From contig NC_020170.2 in assembly GCF_000224145.3 (NCBI RefSeq), forward strand, positions 696,914 through 760,913: a stretch of 64,000 nt of DNA, in the 5' to 3' direction. A program made the translations under genes and the position numbers. A model generated the notes under the pieces. That model did not search any database. It was not told the origin of the DNA and worked only from the letters and a program-made list of their open reading frames with translations. This DNA comes from Ciona intestinalis (taxonomy: Eukaryota; Chordata; Ascidiacea; Phlebobranchia; Cionidae). Positions 15,001-25,977 of the stretch are shown here, piece after piece; position 1 is the first letter of the stretch, and each line of letters begins with the position of its first letter.

Positions 15001-16861
15001 GAACATAACAGACTTACTTTCTTCTTCGTTACTTATTCCATCTTCACATAACCGCAAAACAGGAATATCGTTAAGGACGATTTCTTGTGGAGTGGACGCT
15101 TTCACGCTAATAATAGATAACAAAAAACACAGATGAGTTTGCGGAAAGACTGTTAACACAGAATTGCTTCCATTCTCAACATAGGGGAAATTCCAGTGGG
15201 GTATTTTTGTACTTTGTGTCGCCAAAGAAAGGTGGAGTGTTCTTTGGTGTCAATAGAAATCTAATATTTTGAGTCATTGATCTCAGAACACATACAATAG
15301 TGCTACTTGCAATTAAATACCACAATTGTGTCAACAAATGTTTCATAAGATGAATATTCTTTACTAGACCAAAGATGTGCTTTATTTCAAACGCCGCCCA
15401 TACATCCGCAAATGTTACTTACATAACGGTTATGCACCCAGTTCCAGAAGGTGGAGCTACCCAATAAAAAGTAGTCGTGTTCATAGCTTGCATTGAGATT
15501 CCTTGGTGTAGAAGCATGCAGCGACTTGATGTAGCTGAAACACAAATTTCAGTATTTTTTCTTAACTTCCTTTTAGTTGAAAATATAACGGAACATAAAA
15601 TAGAGAGGATGTTTAATTGTTAAGCGAACATCATGAAACTGGAAACGTTAATGGAGTTATGTGTGGATCTTTATTCATCGAACAGTTATTCTTGTTCCTA
15701 GTTATAATAGATTGGGGAGGATTGGACACTTAAGCACATAATGCCTAATATTTTCAAATTCAAAACACATGATGGTTTTTATGTGACACCACGAATTAGT
15801 GTTATCATTCCCCTATTCATTGGCTTAGGCGCGCTTTATTAAGTTGTTGAAATACTGTCAAATATTTTTTGTAATATTATTTTTTTGATTATCATTTAAT
15901 GGGGGGTATACGTAAAAAATTAAAAGTCGCGTCTGACAAAGTGTCCCATCTTCCCCCACCCTACTATATATTTATTTTTGCACATCTTAGTTCGTAACTA
16001 GTGAATTCAATACCTTACTTCCCTTGACTAAAAACAAAATTTAAAGTAAATATATCGTAGGATGGGGGGAATTGGGACACTTAAAGAGGCATACCAACGA
16101 AAAACTAAAATATAAACATAATTTTTTAATATGAAGATGCTCAAATCTAGATCAGATGATAAATATTGTGGCATACATTAAACGTTATTCTAACAGAAAA
16201 CTTATATTAACTTTTATATTATAAAAAAAAGTTTCGTCAGTAAAATGTTTAAAGCCATGCAGGGTTTCGAGTTGTAAAATGTAGTTTCGAAATATTTTCT
16301 TTATATTCTAATTTACGTGCCCATCTATTTATAGGGCTATATGCCATTTTTGTATTACATGACTTTTGTAAAAAAAAAACAGCAAAATGGCTAACAAATG
16401 TAACTTACAATGCTGAGAATCTGATTCTGGGGAGCTGCTGGATGAAACAACGGCCGTGATGACAACGTAATTAAATGAATGTTGACTTCTCAGTGAACCT
16501 TCGTGAAAACGCAAAAATTAATAAAGAGTTGTGTAGGTATAATTTGTACATATGGTTTATTTTAGGTACTTTATTAATTGCAGTGTGTGTTTATTGAATT
16601 TCATGTAAGCCTACCTAAATACGTCTTGTCTGGTGTGTAAGTTGTGGGGTTGTTGCTGATGTATAAAGAAACTTCGCTTGACGTCGTTACATTTAGATCT
16701 AGACCGTTGGCAACATTACAAGGATAAAATTGGGTAATCATGCTCGCGTAGTTCGAAGCTCTTGCCACACGAATGGAGAGAAATATTGACGTCAATATAA
16801 TTCCAATATTTGGCCATTTTTTCCTGTGATTGCAACCGGCGGGCACTCTCGGGTAAGGCAT
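22..16861 (-). CDS. RELN: Reelin, 5' portion (31 exons, partial at the 3' end)
   Basis: Large secreted extracellular-matrix glycoprotein that in vertebrates binds lipoprotein receptors and guides neuronal positioning. Exons read right to left: 16615-16861 (ATG at 16861, signal peptide, start of reeler domain), 16409-16498, 15423-15534 (reeler end, APPSGTGC), 15018-15106, 14891-14954, 13986-14137, 13400-13493, 12931-13168, 12387-12514, 11627-11772, 11330-11439, 10712-10914, 10090-10218, 9444-9626, 8976-9087, 8507-8625, 8085-8246, 7364-7570, 6706-6919, 6260-6372, 5768-5908, 4857-5049, 4356-4470, 3858-4018, 3240-3377, 2809-2961, 2238-2518, 1582-1748, 984-1194, 632-761, 22-136. Phase is consistent at all 30 junctions (4,717 nt, about 1,572 codons). 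Reelin repeats 1-3 are complete, each with an EGF-like module between subrepeats (for example CVKHCSGHGVC at 1582-1748). Repeat 4 has begun (FRWWQP in the last exon). Vertebrate reelin has eight repeats, so roughly half the gene lies beyond base 1. Introns carry SINE remnants. Confidence 0.95.
3495..3730 (-). mobile_element. Decayed SINE remnant
   Basis: GACGTTATAACACGGTTATA, CATACACCTCGTGCCCGCCT and CACCACTGGGTTGGGGCAAT match the SINE body. There is no head. Reelin intron. Confidence 0.5.
5375..5695 (-). mobile_element. tRNA-derived SINE copy
   Basis: The tRNA-like head is at the right end. Its reverse complement carries the B box GGGTTCAAGGCTC and a trailing block with CACTTAACAGCAATTGCTCC. 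The body continues left through a TTTATGTATGGCTGATAATT segment and an AAAATGACAGTCATTA segment. Reelin intron. Confidence 0.75.
7865..8050 (-). mobile_element. tRNA-derived SINE copy
   Basis: The reverse complement reads GGCGCCGTGGTATAGTGGTT with the A box, then GGGTTCAAGGCTCGACGC with the B box. The CAAGACACTTAACGG block follows. This is the best-preserved head in the window. Reelin intron. Confidence 0.85.
8310..8420. other. Homopolymer block in a reelin intron
   Basis: Runs of G, T, C and A follow one another, ending in a run of more than 20 A. It is unlike the surrounding intron and looks like low-quality sequence or a misassembled repeat. Confidence 0.6.
9113..9215 (+). mobile_element. 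SINE head fragment
   Basis: TAGTAGCACAGAGGTTAAAG (A-box-like) and ACCAGGTTCGAGGCTGATCG (B-box-like). Reelin intron. Confidence 0.5.
12040..12328 (-). mobile_element. tRNA-derived SINE copy, diverged
   Basis: Contains TGTATGGCTGACAACTTAGA, TATCTTGCCCAAGAACACAT and a decayed head near 12250-12328. Reelin intron. Confidence 0.7.
14365..14657 (-). mobile_element. tRNA-derived SINE copy
   Basis: Contains AAAACGACAGTCGTTATAAC, CACTGGGTTGGAGCAATTGC, GTCTTGCCCAAGGACACATA and the B-box complement GAGCCTTGAACCCATT. Reelin intron. Confidence 0.8.
15706..15966 (+). mobile_element. MITE-related element, diverged
   Basis: Left end ATTGGGGAGGATTGGACACTT and right end AAGTGTCCCATCTTCCCCC, then CCCTACTATA. 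The interior differs from the main family. It sits in a reelin intron. Confidence 0.6.
16058..16120 (+). mobile_element. MITE-related left end only
   Basis: CGTAGGATGGGGGGAATTGG then GACACTTAA resembles a MITE left end. No matching right end follows. Confidence 0.4.
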
Positions 16862-18180
16862 GTGTGTTTATGAATACGATTATCGCTTATTTAACTCTTA
16901 CAAAAATAAAAATTAACCGCCGATTTTAAAACCTGTATAATAACTGAGATACATAAAATCGTTTTAATGAAAAATAAAAACCTGACTCGGTTCTTAAAAA
17001 ATGACTCTATTTTGAATTTTAAAACAAAATAAGAAATCTGTATTGCAGACTAGTCTGGTTAAAATACACCTGACTCTTTTTTATTCTACAATCATACCTA
17101 CTTCCACATTGTGGACCAGCAAGCCAGCATTACTGCAAGAAATACGCAACAACAATGCAATTCTGCGTTGTTAACAATATATAATGCTATACCGTGTACG
17201 TCACGTAATAAAACAGTGTAATATCCAATATATTACTACAACTTTACTACTTACGAACGTGACACGCTAAACTGTGGTCGAACAACACCAGACGTAAAGA
17301 AAGTAACCGATTTCCTCCACTTCCGAAGCACGCCAGCGCTGATTAGGTTAATTGCAAATCTTAAATTCCGGTTTCTTTCAATTGACCTGCATATGCTTTG
17401 CCAAATGCTTAATTTGATTGTCGTTTTAATTATACCGATGTTGTTCAGTTTTCATTGGACCAACACTACAACGAATTTCGTTAAATTCGTCTTTACAGCA
17501 CGCTCTGCGAAAACACTATCGAGAATCTAGATGTTCTAACAGTCCGCAATTGATGTGGATCTACTAGACGTCCTCCTCGATCTGTCCAATTAAACTTAAT
17601 ATGGATATCCGCTTGCAAATCGGACACTCGTATAACGGACTACAATAGGAAGTATATATGCACACAATACATAAATACTTGGTAATCAAGAGTAATGTCG
17701 ATCGCATATTTCAATGCATCATGTAAACAAACACTGCTGTAAACAACATTCTACTGAAAGTATTTCATAGGCCATGTATACTTAAACATGTTTATATCAA
17801 TTAGGCTACTTGGCGGGTATAGGAGTATTTTTTTAAAATTTTTTTTAACAAAATTAAACTAATAATATTTTTAGTGTTTATATATGTTACTAATGCGATG
17901 CATTTTTTAATTAAACGGACGTTTATTAAATTTAAACTGAATATACAATTTAACCAATCTGCAACATACGCCGTCAACTTGGTAAATTATCATTCGACAT
18001 ATTCGTAAATGGCAGCTTTATAGTTTGTAAGCGGAACATGTTGGGTTGTCGTAACTTCGGTCAATACTGGGCCGCTTGTGTTTCTTGATTTCTTTCTTCA
18101 ATGCCCTCCTGTTCAAACAAGTACAACGATATTGTTTATATTAGAAAACACGACATTTACTTCTGTTATCCTTTTCTATA
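16862..18180. other. Upstream region of reelin
   Basis: About 1.3 kb between the reelin start codon and the MITE at 18181. I see no coding exon or recognised repeat in it. It presumably holds the reelin 5' UTR and promoter, but I found no convincing TATA box. Confidence 0.4.
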
Positions 18181-18371
18181 TATAGTAGGGTGGGGGAAAG
18201 TGGGACACTTTTATTACATAATATCCAAATACCTCGTTTTACACAAACAACAACGATCAATGATGGTCGTGAGGATACGGTTTGATAATTTCTTTGAGTG
18301 TTTTTTTGTTTACTACCAAATTGGACGAGAAAATATAATGAAAAGGTGTCACTTCTTCCCCCCTTACTTTA
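18181..18371 (+). mobile_element. TA-flanked MITE copy
   Basis: Left end TATAGTAGGGTGGGGGAAAG, interior GGATACGGTTTGATAATTTC, right end AAAAGGTGTCACTTCTTCCC. It lies just beyond the 3' end of the cholinesterase-like gene. Confidence 0.85.
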
Positions 18372-18534
18372 TTTATTAAAGAACTTTATTTATAACAAGC
18401 TTCTTGATACATAGCACACAGTATAGGCGGTATACCTATATTTGGTAGCATTATAAATATAATTTCTTAATACTGACACCCGAAGTGTAGGTTTTATTGA
18501 AGAAATTGTTTGAAAACTAAAAACAACAATTCGC

Positions 18535-20528
18535 TTACTTGAGTTTGCATAGGCAGCAACATGCTACTAGAAGACTCAGAATGAAAACTCCGGAAATGGA
18601 AATAAATACGAACATCAAAATAGCAGCTGCTTCATTGGACAAAGCAATTCCTTAAAATAATAGTAAAATATACATCTGCGGTGTTGAAAGGTTGCTAAAT
18701 ATATTAACTCACTATGGGAATTACAAATTGGCAGTCACCCAAAATTAAAAACTCACAAAGCTGTGTGCATGCAGATATGCTCATAAATAACACGAGGTAT
18801 GAATTAGGAATAAATGTAACCTATTTACTTTCATGTGGCGGGGCAGCGACACTCGTTATACCACGGCTGTCCTGTTTTTCGTGATATAGTAGGGCGGGGA
18901 AAGATGGGATACCTTTAGCGCGTAAGATCCAAATATCCTGATCGTGTTTTAAACAATTAACAACGGTCGATGGGAGTCGTGGGCATATTGTTTTATAATC
19001 CTTTGAATGTTCTTTGTTTACTAATAAATGGGGCGAGAAAAAGAGTTAAAAGGTGTCCCGTCTTCCCCAACCCTACTGTATAACATACGGACACCCGTGA
19101 TAGAAATGATAAAAATGTCCGCCGGGCAAAGATAAAAAATTGCGGTTATTTACTCATTCAACTATTGAAATATAACCACACAAGTTTGTAAGCTTGTAGG
19201 TTAAACCCACCAAAAATTTCAGCAACAGATGCTTCGCATACACACGGACCGGTCGGTTCACCAGGGTCGGTTGTACTTGTATTCGCTGGCAAAGTATCAT
19301 TACAGGCAAAACCTGTTTAAAAATAAGAATAAGTTCACTTTAGCAGTAACTATTTTTTTTACTACATTTAAACTAATGTGACCATAGTTTATAGTGTTCC
19401 CGAAGACAGAAAAGGAAGGTTATTTTATTCTAGTGTATGCCCGCTGTATATATACTGATAAACAGGTAATGGTAAATTGGGAAAAGGAAATTAATACCTA
19501 AGGTTTTATAATAATCTCCCCAAAACTCCCAGCTTCGTGACGTCACCTCGTCGTGCGAGATGTAATGTGTCGATAGGTATGGCAAGGAATCTAAAGTTAA
19601 CCGAGATCGACATTGTTGCTGTTCAGATGTCTTGTATTCGGGCCAAGTTGCTGAGGTATTGTCAGGCCAGTTTGGGTTACTGCAAGTATAAAAACATAAA
19701 TAGCATTATCGGTTGGATGACTGATATATTGTTTAGTATACAACGTGTAAAGAGAAGATTGGATTCTAGACTCATTGCTGCCACCATTGGAGGGGTTTGA
19801 GACAAAATACATTACGGCAATTGGCAATGGGGTATGCAGAGTATGAGTTGTGCGAGAAGTCGTATTCAACTTTGACTTCTCTTCAGCGCATGATTCTTTC
19901 GCCCTTTACTAAAAAATTTCGTGGAGGGTTGTAATTCAATGAGTCTTTGACCACTTTTCCACACCTGACTCTTGTCAGGATTATTTACTGTAATCTGGTT
20001 ACAGAGCTTTGTTGTTGCACAATAGGTAATACAAAAACAGTCGTATTCAAATAAACATATATATTAAAAAAACATTCACTCACAACTCGAAAGTGGGCAC
20101 GAGGCGAATAAAACAGGACAATCATGTTGTAATTTGGCAGTTAATTATTCACTATAGACACATACCCTGATTTAGCAAAGTTGGTCCAATACTTCATTAT
20201 ATCTTTAGACATCGTATCATATTCGGGAGAAACATTGTATCCAAACAAATATACCAGTTCTTCTGAGATGGGTGCTCCAGAACTTGAAACGATACCTGAC
20301 GAATCAACCAGCGAAAACCGATATTGAAAGATTGAGGAAACCTCACTTTCCATTCCACCTGAAATCTGTTGAAAACACAATAGTTGTGTATTGTTTGTGA
20401 CAACTTTTCTAACGTAACATACGGATATTTGGGGAAACATCATAAAACACACTTTCTAAATTTCGTGGTATTAAATCCTAATAAATATAAGTATTATAAG
20501 CACAACTACTTGTATGAGAGCGAAGGTT

Positions 20529-20561
<33 letters not shown>

Positions 20562-23500
20562 CCATATTATCGATAATTACAGCATGCTTTCATACGAAGT
20601 AAAACAGAATACACATTGGAGATACCTAAATTGCGTTGGCGATTGTTAAAAACACGATTATTGGGAAATGTGGGATGTGGGTGCTAACGGTATCCCAACT
20701 TACCCCACAACACTATATATAAGTTTTCTTTTTAAATTTGTGACACTTGTATGTATATACATATCCTTACTTCTTGTGCCCATGTAAAGTAGGTTTGATC
20801 TCCAACCACGTTTTCTACGATATTTTTTATCTGGAACTTCTTCATAGTGCTGTTATTATCATCTTGGTATGCGGCGTAATATTTGAAATAATTCTGAACG
20901 GTGAATGAAATATATATTCATGTTATGTGTATTTATAAATTATATTACTTTAGGCACAGAGAAACTATTATTTATATAATTCAACTTTTAAACATGGACG
21001 TGACATGTCAGCAGAGGAATCAGAAAACACGATATACCTACAAATATCGTATACGTATGAATGGTAAACGCATATACGTGACAAACATGAACCGTGGGGG
21101 TAATATTTGTAACATCAAACACGCATAAACTTTCAACCTATTTGGGTCACAGATATTAGTGACAATGCTGAACCAAACAAACAAATTTGTAAATTCTTAC
21201 AGAGCTCATACGTGTGATGTCATCATTTGTAATCAACCCATATTGCTGAGGAAAAGCTTCTTGCACTACTGACTCCGTCAATACCACCAACCAATCATCA
21301 TCGTTAACGTTAACATTGTTCTCCTGGCCTGCTCCGGAATTTGATCCACACATAATATTTACATCTGCAACATGTTAATGTTTACTTTCCACGGTGCTAA
21401 ACCTTTATCAATATTACTTTTTTCACTTGAACTGAAGTTTCCGACCGCCATAATTTCACTTGGAAATTCGTTGATGAAAGAGGAAGAGATACATGGATGC
21501 CAATCCTGCAATCACAAGCAATTTATATCACCGGTGTTTTGACATATAACGATAAATTTACAATTTGATCACATTTGTGAGTTTTGATGTGCAACAAATA
21601 ACACAAAGAGTAACAAGTACAACTGTTCCATGAAAGGGGGTTGTTACATGGATACAAATCAGGTATAGTAGGGTGGGGAAGATGGGGCACTTTTTCTTTC
21701 AATTTTATCGTAGCATTTGGTGGTACACAAAGAATATTTAGAGAAATATCAAACCGTATCCTTACGACTCCCATAGACGGCTATTGATTGTTTAAAACAT
21801 GGTAAGGATGTTTAGATATTATGTGCTAAAGGTGTCCCATCTTCCCCCACCCGACTATATGTTAATTAATATGTTTAAAAATGTTTAAGTGTCTATAATT
21901 ACGATCATGCGACGTCCAATGAATGAACATACAAGATCACAATGTGGCCGACTTACCGAGACAACTTGAGATGAATTGATTAGGTTTTGTACCGAGATAT
22001 TTTGCAAATTCACAGAAAGGTTTTCATCCGCTGACACTCCAGCGGACTTCAAAAACACTGTTAAGGAATTTAGACATGTTTATATTCATCGTCTTATAAA
22101 GGCTTAGATTTGATGATTGTTAACACTTTTGTAAATAAAATAAAAGTAGCATAACAAAGATGCCTTTGTGTAATCATAGCAGATAATTGATATTAGTAAC
22201 CACCGTTCAATCATTACCACCTCGGCTTACATTCAAATGCGTCATTTGCTTGTTGACGTGACCACAGACTGTCGTCGTACGCAGCGCTTTGAATAATCAC
22301 ATTCGAAAATAATCCTCCGTTCTTTGGATAGAGGGCATGCATGTGAACGGAGGAGCCACCGGCCTCTTCACCAAATATAGTAATTTTAGCTGGATCGCCG
22401 CCGAAAGCCTGTAAAAAATACAACTCTTAGGTAAGCCTATTAAGAACCACAAACACAGATATAAGTTTTTAAATAAAATTTGTAATACCTTTCAGGACTT
22501 TTTATTGACTATTTACTGACTTGTGCGCATGTACATAAAATTAACTTTAGAATTACCTCAATATTGTTCTTGACCCATCTAAAAGCTTCAACTTGGTCCA
22601 GCAGTCCATAGTTACCATTGATGCCATTCTCCTCACCACATAGAAAACCCAACACTCCTAATCGGTAGTTGAACGTTACGACAACTACGTTATTGTCGCC
22701 CGCCAACTTTGCCCCTTTGTAAACCTTACCTGAAAATACACAAGAGAGCACAGCTCTAATGATTTCAATATGAAGAAGTTTTAAACTGGTCAACCTCATT
22801 ATCGTTTAAATATATTCGTTTTTGATAGTTTTAATAAACGTTAATTGCATGGTAATTATGATGGGACACCTTTAGCACATATTATCCGAATATCCTGATC
22901 GTGTTTTAAACAATTAACAACAATCTGGGAGTCGTGAGAAAACGGTTTTATGGTTTTTTAAATTTTCTGTGTTTACTACCGAATGGGACGAGAAATATAA
23001 CGGAAAGGTGTCCCATCTTCCCCTACCCCACTATTCTAATTTAGATTTAGGCAAAAAATTATTTTTGAAGTAATGAAATTTATAAACCATGATTCAAGTT
23101 TAGTCAAAGGGTACATAGGAATCGGGAATTAAGAATCGATAAGTGGATGATGTCTGACATCATGTAACAACCGGTCGACAGAAAGTATCCACATAACTAA
23201 CTAGTATAGAAGCAAGGTCTATTTTTTAAAACGTTTTTTTTTTGTTATTAAAATTGTGGTTTTGCAATAACAGGAACTAAAAGTACCGGTTCCCCTTTGA
23301 AAGTTTCCTCCGTGAACGAATATCATCACTGGTAAAAGGTTGTCGATGTCCCCTGCTCGCCATGGGGTGTATATGTTCAAGAACAAGCAGTCCTCGCTCA
23401 TGTCAGAGTACACAAGAACTAAAGAAAAAATATATAAGCATTTATTGGGAGTTAAAGTCACCATGGTCGCAGTCAAGCATTGGACAACGCAAAACACAAA

Positions 23501-24372
23501 AATCATAGCTTTGTTGTCAAAAATATTTTGTGTCTTCCGTGCCAGCGACGATGCGCAACACAACAAACCTAATAAAATAGGATCAAGTCTGCATCTGTTA
23601 ACAATTGTACAGTGGCGTCCACACAGCTGTGTAATCGCAGCTTTGTATTTTATATATTTTCCGCAAAAACAATAGCCCATCCCGAAGTCGGCCCATCCTA
23701 TACTTTACTCGGTATTTAAATGCAACTTATATGAGAGCCAGTAAAAAAATGATGTCATTATTATATGAAACACCATACCTTCGTCCGTTGTTTTTTGATC
23801 TTTAATTCTTTGTTGAGTTGTGGGGCTTGCTTGATAACAAGATGAACCATATTGATAAAAGTATTTTGTAGAATTCCATGGCAACGATGGAACTGGGGGT
23901 TCGAACCTGTTTGGGCCGATCGGTGGTTCTGCATACGGAATGCCAAGGAACTCGGTGACGGGCCGACCATAACTGCTTAACTGGGATAAAATAAACGCGT
24001 CAATCGTAAAATTACCACCGAGTGTTTAATAAACTCTCGTAAAAGCTGTATACGTTATAATCTAACAAGCTATTTGTTAGGACAAGGTAATATGTACCAT
24101 ATTACATCCTTCAATTTTTAACGTTAATACAATAACGGTAAAATTGTTAGGCAGAAGAAAATACGATAAATTTTATCAAACTACAGCAAGTTCTCGGTAA
24201 CTTTCACAACTTATGTCTATTCAAAACAATATATAAAATTAACCGCAATTAAAGGCTGATCTATAATTGTTACCTGTCCTTGTGCCAAACCAAGTGTCGT
24301 GTTGGCAAGAAGTTGGCACTCGACCAACTTATACTGAAAGATGAAAAGCAACGCGATACAAATCCGCCACAT
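18535..24372 (-). CDS. Cholinesterase-like type I membrane protein, catalytically dead
   Basis: Alpha/beta-hydrolase of the cholinesterase/neuroligin family, 624 aa in 13 phase-consistent exons: 24274-24372, 23779-23980, 23287-23418, 22557-22729, 22231-22408, 21957-22057, 21403-21505, 21201-21364, 20771-20893, 20166-20365, 19498-19679, 19211-19312, 18535-18650. Seen directly: signal peptide (MWRICIALLFIFQYKLVEC), family motifs EDCLFLNIYTP and HGGNF, a Ser/Thr/Pro-rich stalk, one hydrophobic helix (AILMFVFISISGVFILSLLV), then a tail of a few residues (CCCLCKLK) and TAA. The nucleophile elbow reads FGEEAGG near residue 217 instead of FGESAGG. By alignment from memory the acidic residue (KDEG block) and the histidine (G-V-M-H-G-Y block) are also replaced, in SNSGAGQ and GAPISEE. 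This fits non-enzymatic adhesion or receptor members such as neuroligins or gliotactin, but the vertebrate PDZ-binding tail is absent. The final codons CTC AAG TAA also overlap a GTAAGC donor, so a longer tail is possible. Poly(A) signal at 18493-18498. Confidence 0.9.
18885..19083 (+). mobile_element. TA-flanked MITE copy
   Basis: TATAGTAGGGCGGGGAAAGA ... AAAGGTGTCCCGTCTTCCCC then CCCTACTGTATA. Intron of the cholinesterase-like gene. Confidence 0.9.
20528..20562. repeat. TA microsatellite
   Basis: A perfect alternating TA run of about 30 bases in an intron of the cholinesterase-like gene. Confidence 0.9.
21664..21860 (-). mobile_element. TA-flanked MITE copy, inverted
   Basis: Opposite internal orientation (CCGTATCCTTACGACTCCCA inside). 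Ends TATAGTAGGGTGGGG and CCCCCACCCGACTATA. Intron of the cholinesterase-like gene. Confidence 0.9.
22857..23036 (+). mobile_element. MITE copy truncated at the left end
   Basis: Begins within the left arm at ATGATGGGACACCTTTAGCA and ends TCCCCTACCCCACTATT. Intron of the cholinesterase-like gene. Confidence 0.85.
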
Positions 24373-24429
24373 TTTCTCGTCGTTTATATTCGAAATGCGA
24401 CAGTTAAATTCGACTGCTAACGCCACGCC

Positions 24430-25977
24430 CGTAACTTATCTACTGAATAGTACGACATAGATCCAGGAACATTAAGCTTATGGAAGATGTAATGACATCA
24501 TTTTACGCTGATGTTTCTTACTCAACGTAAGGTCGGTGAACTCGTATATCTATAAAGAAAATCCTTGTGCGTAACTAACACGGTAGGAGAGCATGTATTC
24601 AAACGTGTTCGAACATCTTGGTAAATAAACCCACCGGTTACCTAAAATGATAACCTATGACAGCCTCACATTATGTTTCATATCAAGCTGTTCCCTAAAC
24701 GACAAACGTTGCTATAAGCTACTTAAAAGCAAACGCATATAGATAGATTTCTTTCATAAAATAAACCCTGAATTTAATATGTAGTTATTTTATCCCAGCG
24801 GTTTTTTTAACTTTCCATCACAGTTTTACGAAACGTATTTTCCTGCCTAATGAAAAAGCAATTAGCATAATAAACAATATAGTAGGGGGGGGGGGGAGAT
24901 GGGACACCTTTCACACATAATAACCAAATATCCTGATCGTGTTTTCAACAATTGCCAGCGGTTCATACTCTATAAGAGCCGTGAGGATAAAGTTTTAGAA
25001 AAAAAATCGTTGAATGTTTGTTTACTACCAAATTGGAGGAGAAATAGATTAAAAAGATGTCCCATCTTCCCCCACCCTACTATAACTATAATTAATGGAT
25101 AGACCGTAGTTGGTCTTCTCTGAATAATAAACATATAGATAAACTATTAAACTAATTGTTTTTTTCATATATAATGAACCATATGAGCGAACCATATTTT
25201 TAATGGCGTCTTGTTTTTAAATTTCCCTATACTCACCGTCACCCAGTACATCATAACATATATTGTGTATTTAGTGCTGCTGGAAATGGGAAGCCTCAGC
25301 CGTCATCTAAGACAGTTATAAACAACCGCAAAGATAAAAAAGCAACCGACATTTTCGCCACCATTTTAATCTTTCTTTTAGGCCTGACGCCATGTGGTGT
25401 TAGGTTTAACCGATAATAAAACTGAACTGCGTTTCTTACTCTGCTATTAAACATTCCGCAGCGTATTATGAGATAGTGTGGTTCGTAGAAGGTTTAACTG
25501 ACAGTTTCAAGTGCGCATTGGGTAATTGATAAAAATTTGTAAACAAAATGTTATAACAGTCGAGATGAAAAGGCAACAAATATGTTGATCCCTATGCGCG
25601 TTTCCTATTACTCGAAATCTCGACATATTTCGTAAACCATTTTAACCTTCTTCGTTTTTTCACGGTGTAATTGACGCGCCAGTGCTTTGTGTTTGCTCGA
25701 ACTTTTGGGGTTCGTTCTTGTAGGGATTGATTCCGTGGTCACGATAAACTACGGCGGAGATATGAGGATGGCAGGTCAAGATATAGAGATACAAAGTGCG
25801 TTGTGGGTAATTGAAGAAATGTGATGAAAATTAAAAGCGTTGTATTAGAAGGATTAAGCTTGCGGCACAAGGCATACGCGTTCGTGTTATTGCTACGTGA
25901 GGACATACATGTTTTACTGCTGTTTTTTGCAGATATAAGAACTAAAACTGGCCTAGATAACGTTTTCAGTCAAGTAA
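24430..25977. other. Divergent intergenic region, cholinesterase-like / GPCR
   Basis: Apart from the MITE at 24878-25084 I see no repeat or exon here. Promoters of both flanking genes should lie in it. Confidence 0.4.
24878..25084 (+). mobile_element. TA-flanked MITE copy
   Basis: The left end has an expanded G run after TATAGTAG. The right end is CCCACCCTACTATA. It lies in the divergent region between the cholinesterase-like and GPCR genes. Confidence 0.9.

Noticed and set aside
18181..19083. Regularly spaced repeats considered as a CRISPR-like array
   Set aside because: Units are ~190-200 bp with inverted termini, occur in both orientations and have irregular spacing in a eukaryotic genome.
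20655..20720. Possible short MITE (GGGAAATGTGGGATGTGGG ... CCCAACTTACCCCAC)
   Set aside because: Too short and diverged to assign to the family with confidence.
23219..23680. 153-codon open frame on the minus strand
   Set aside because: Only 23287-23418 of it is homologous to the esterase family. The rest is intron read-through.
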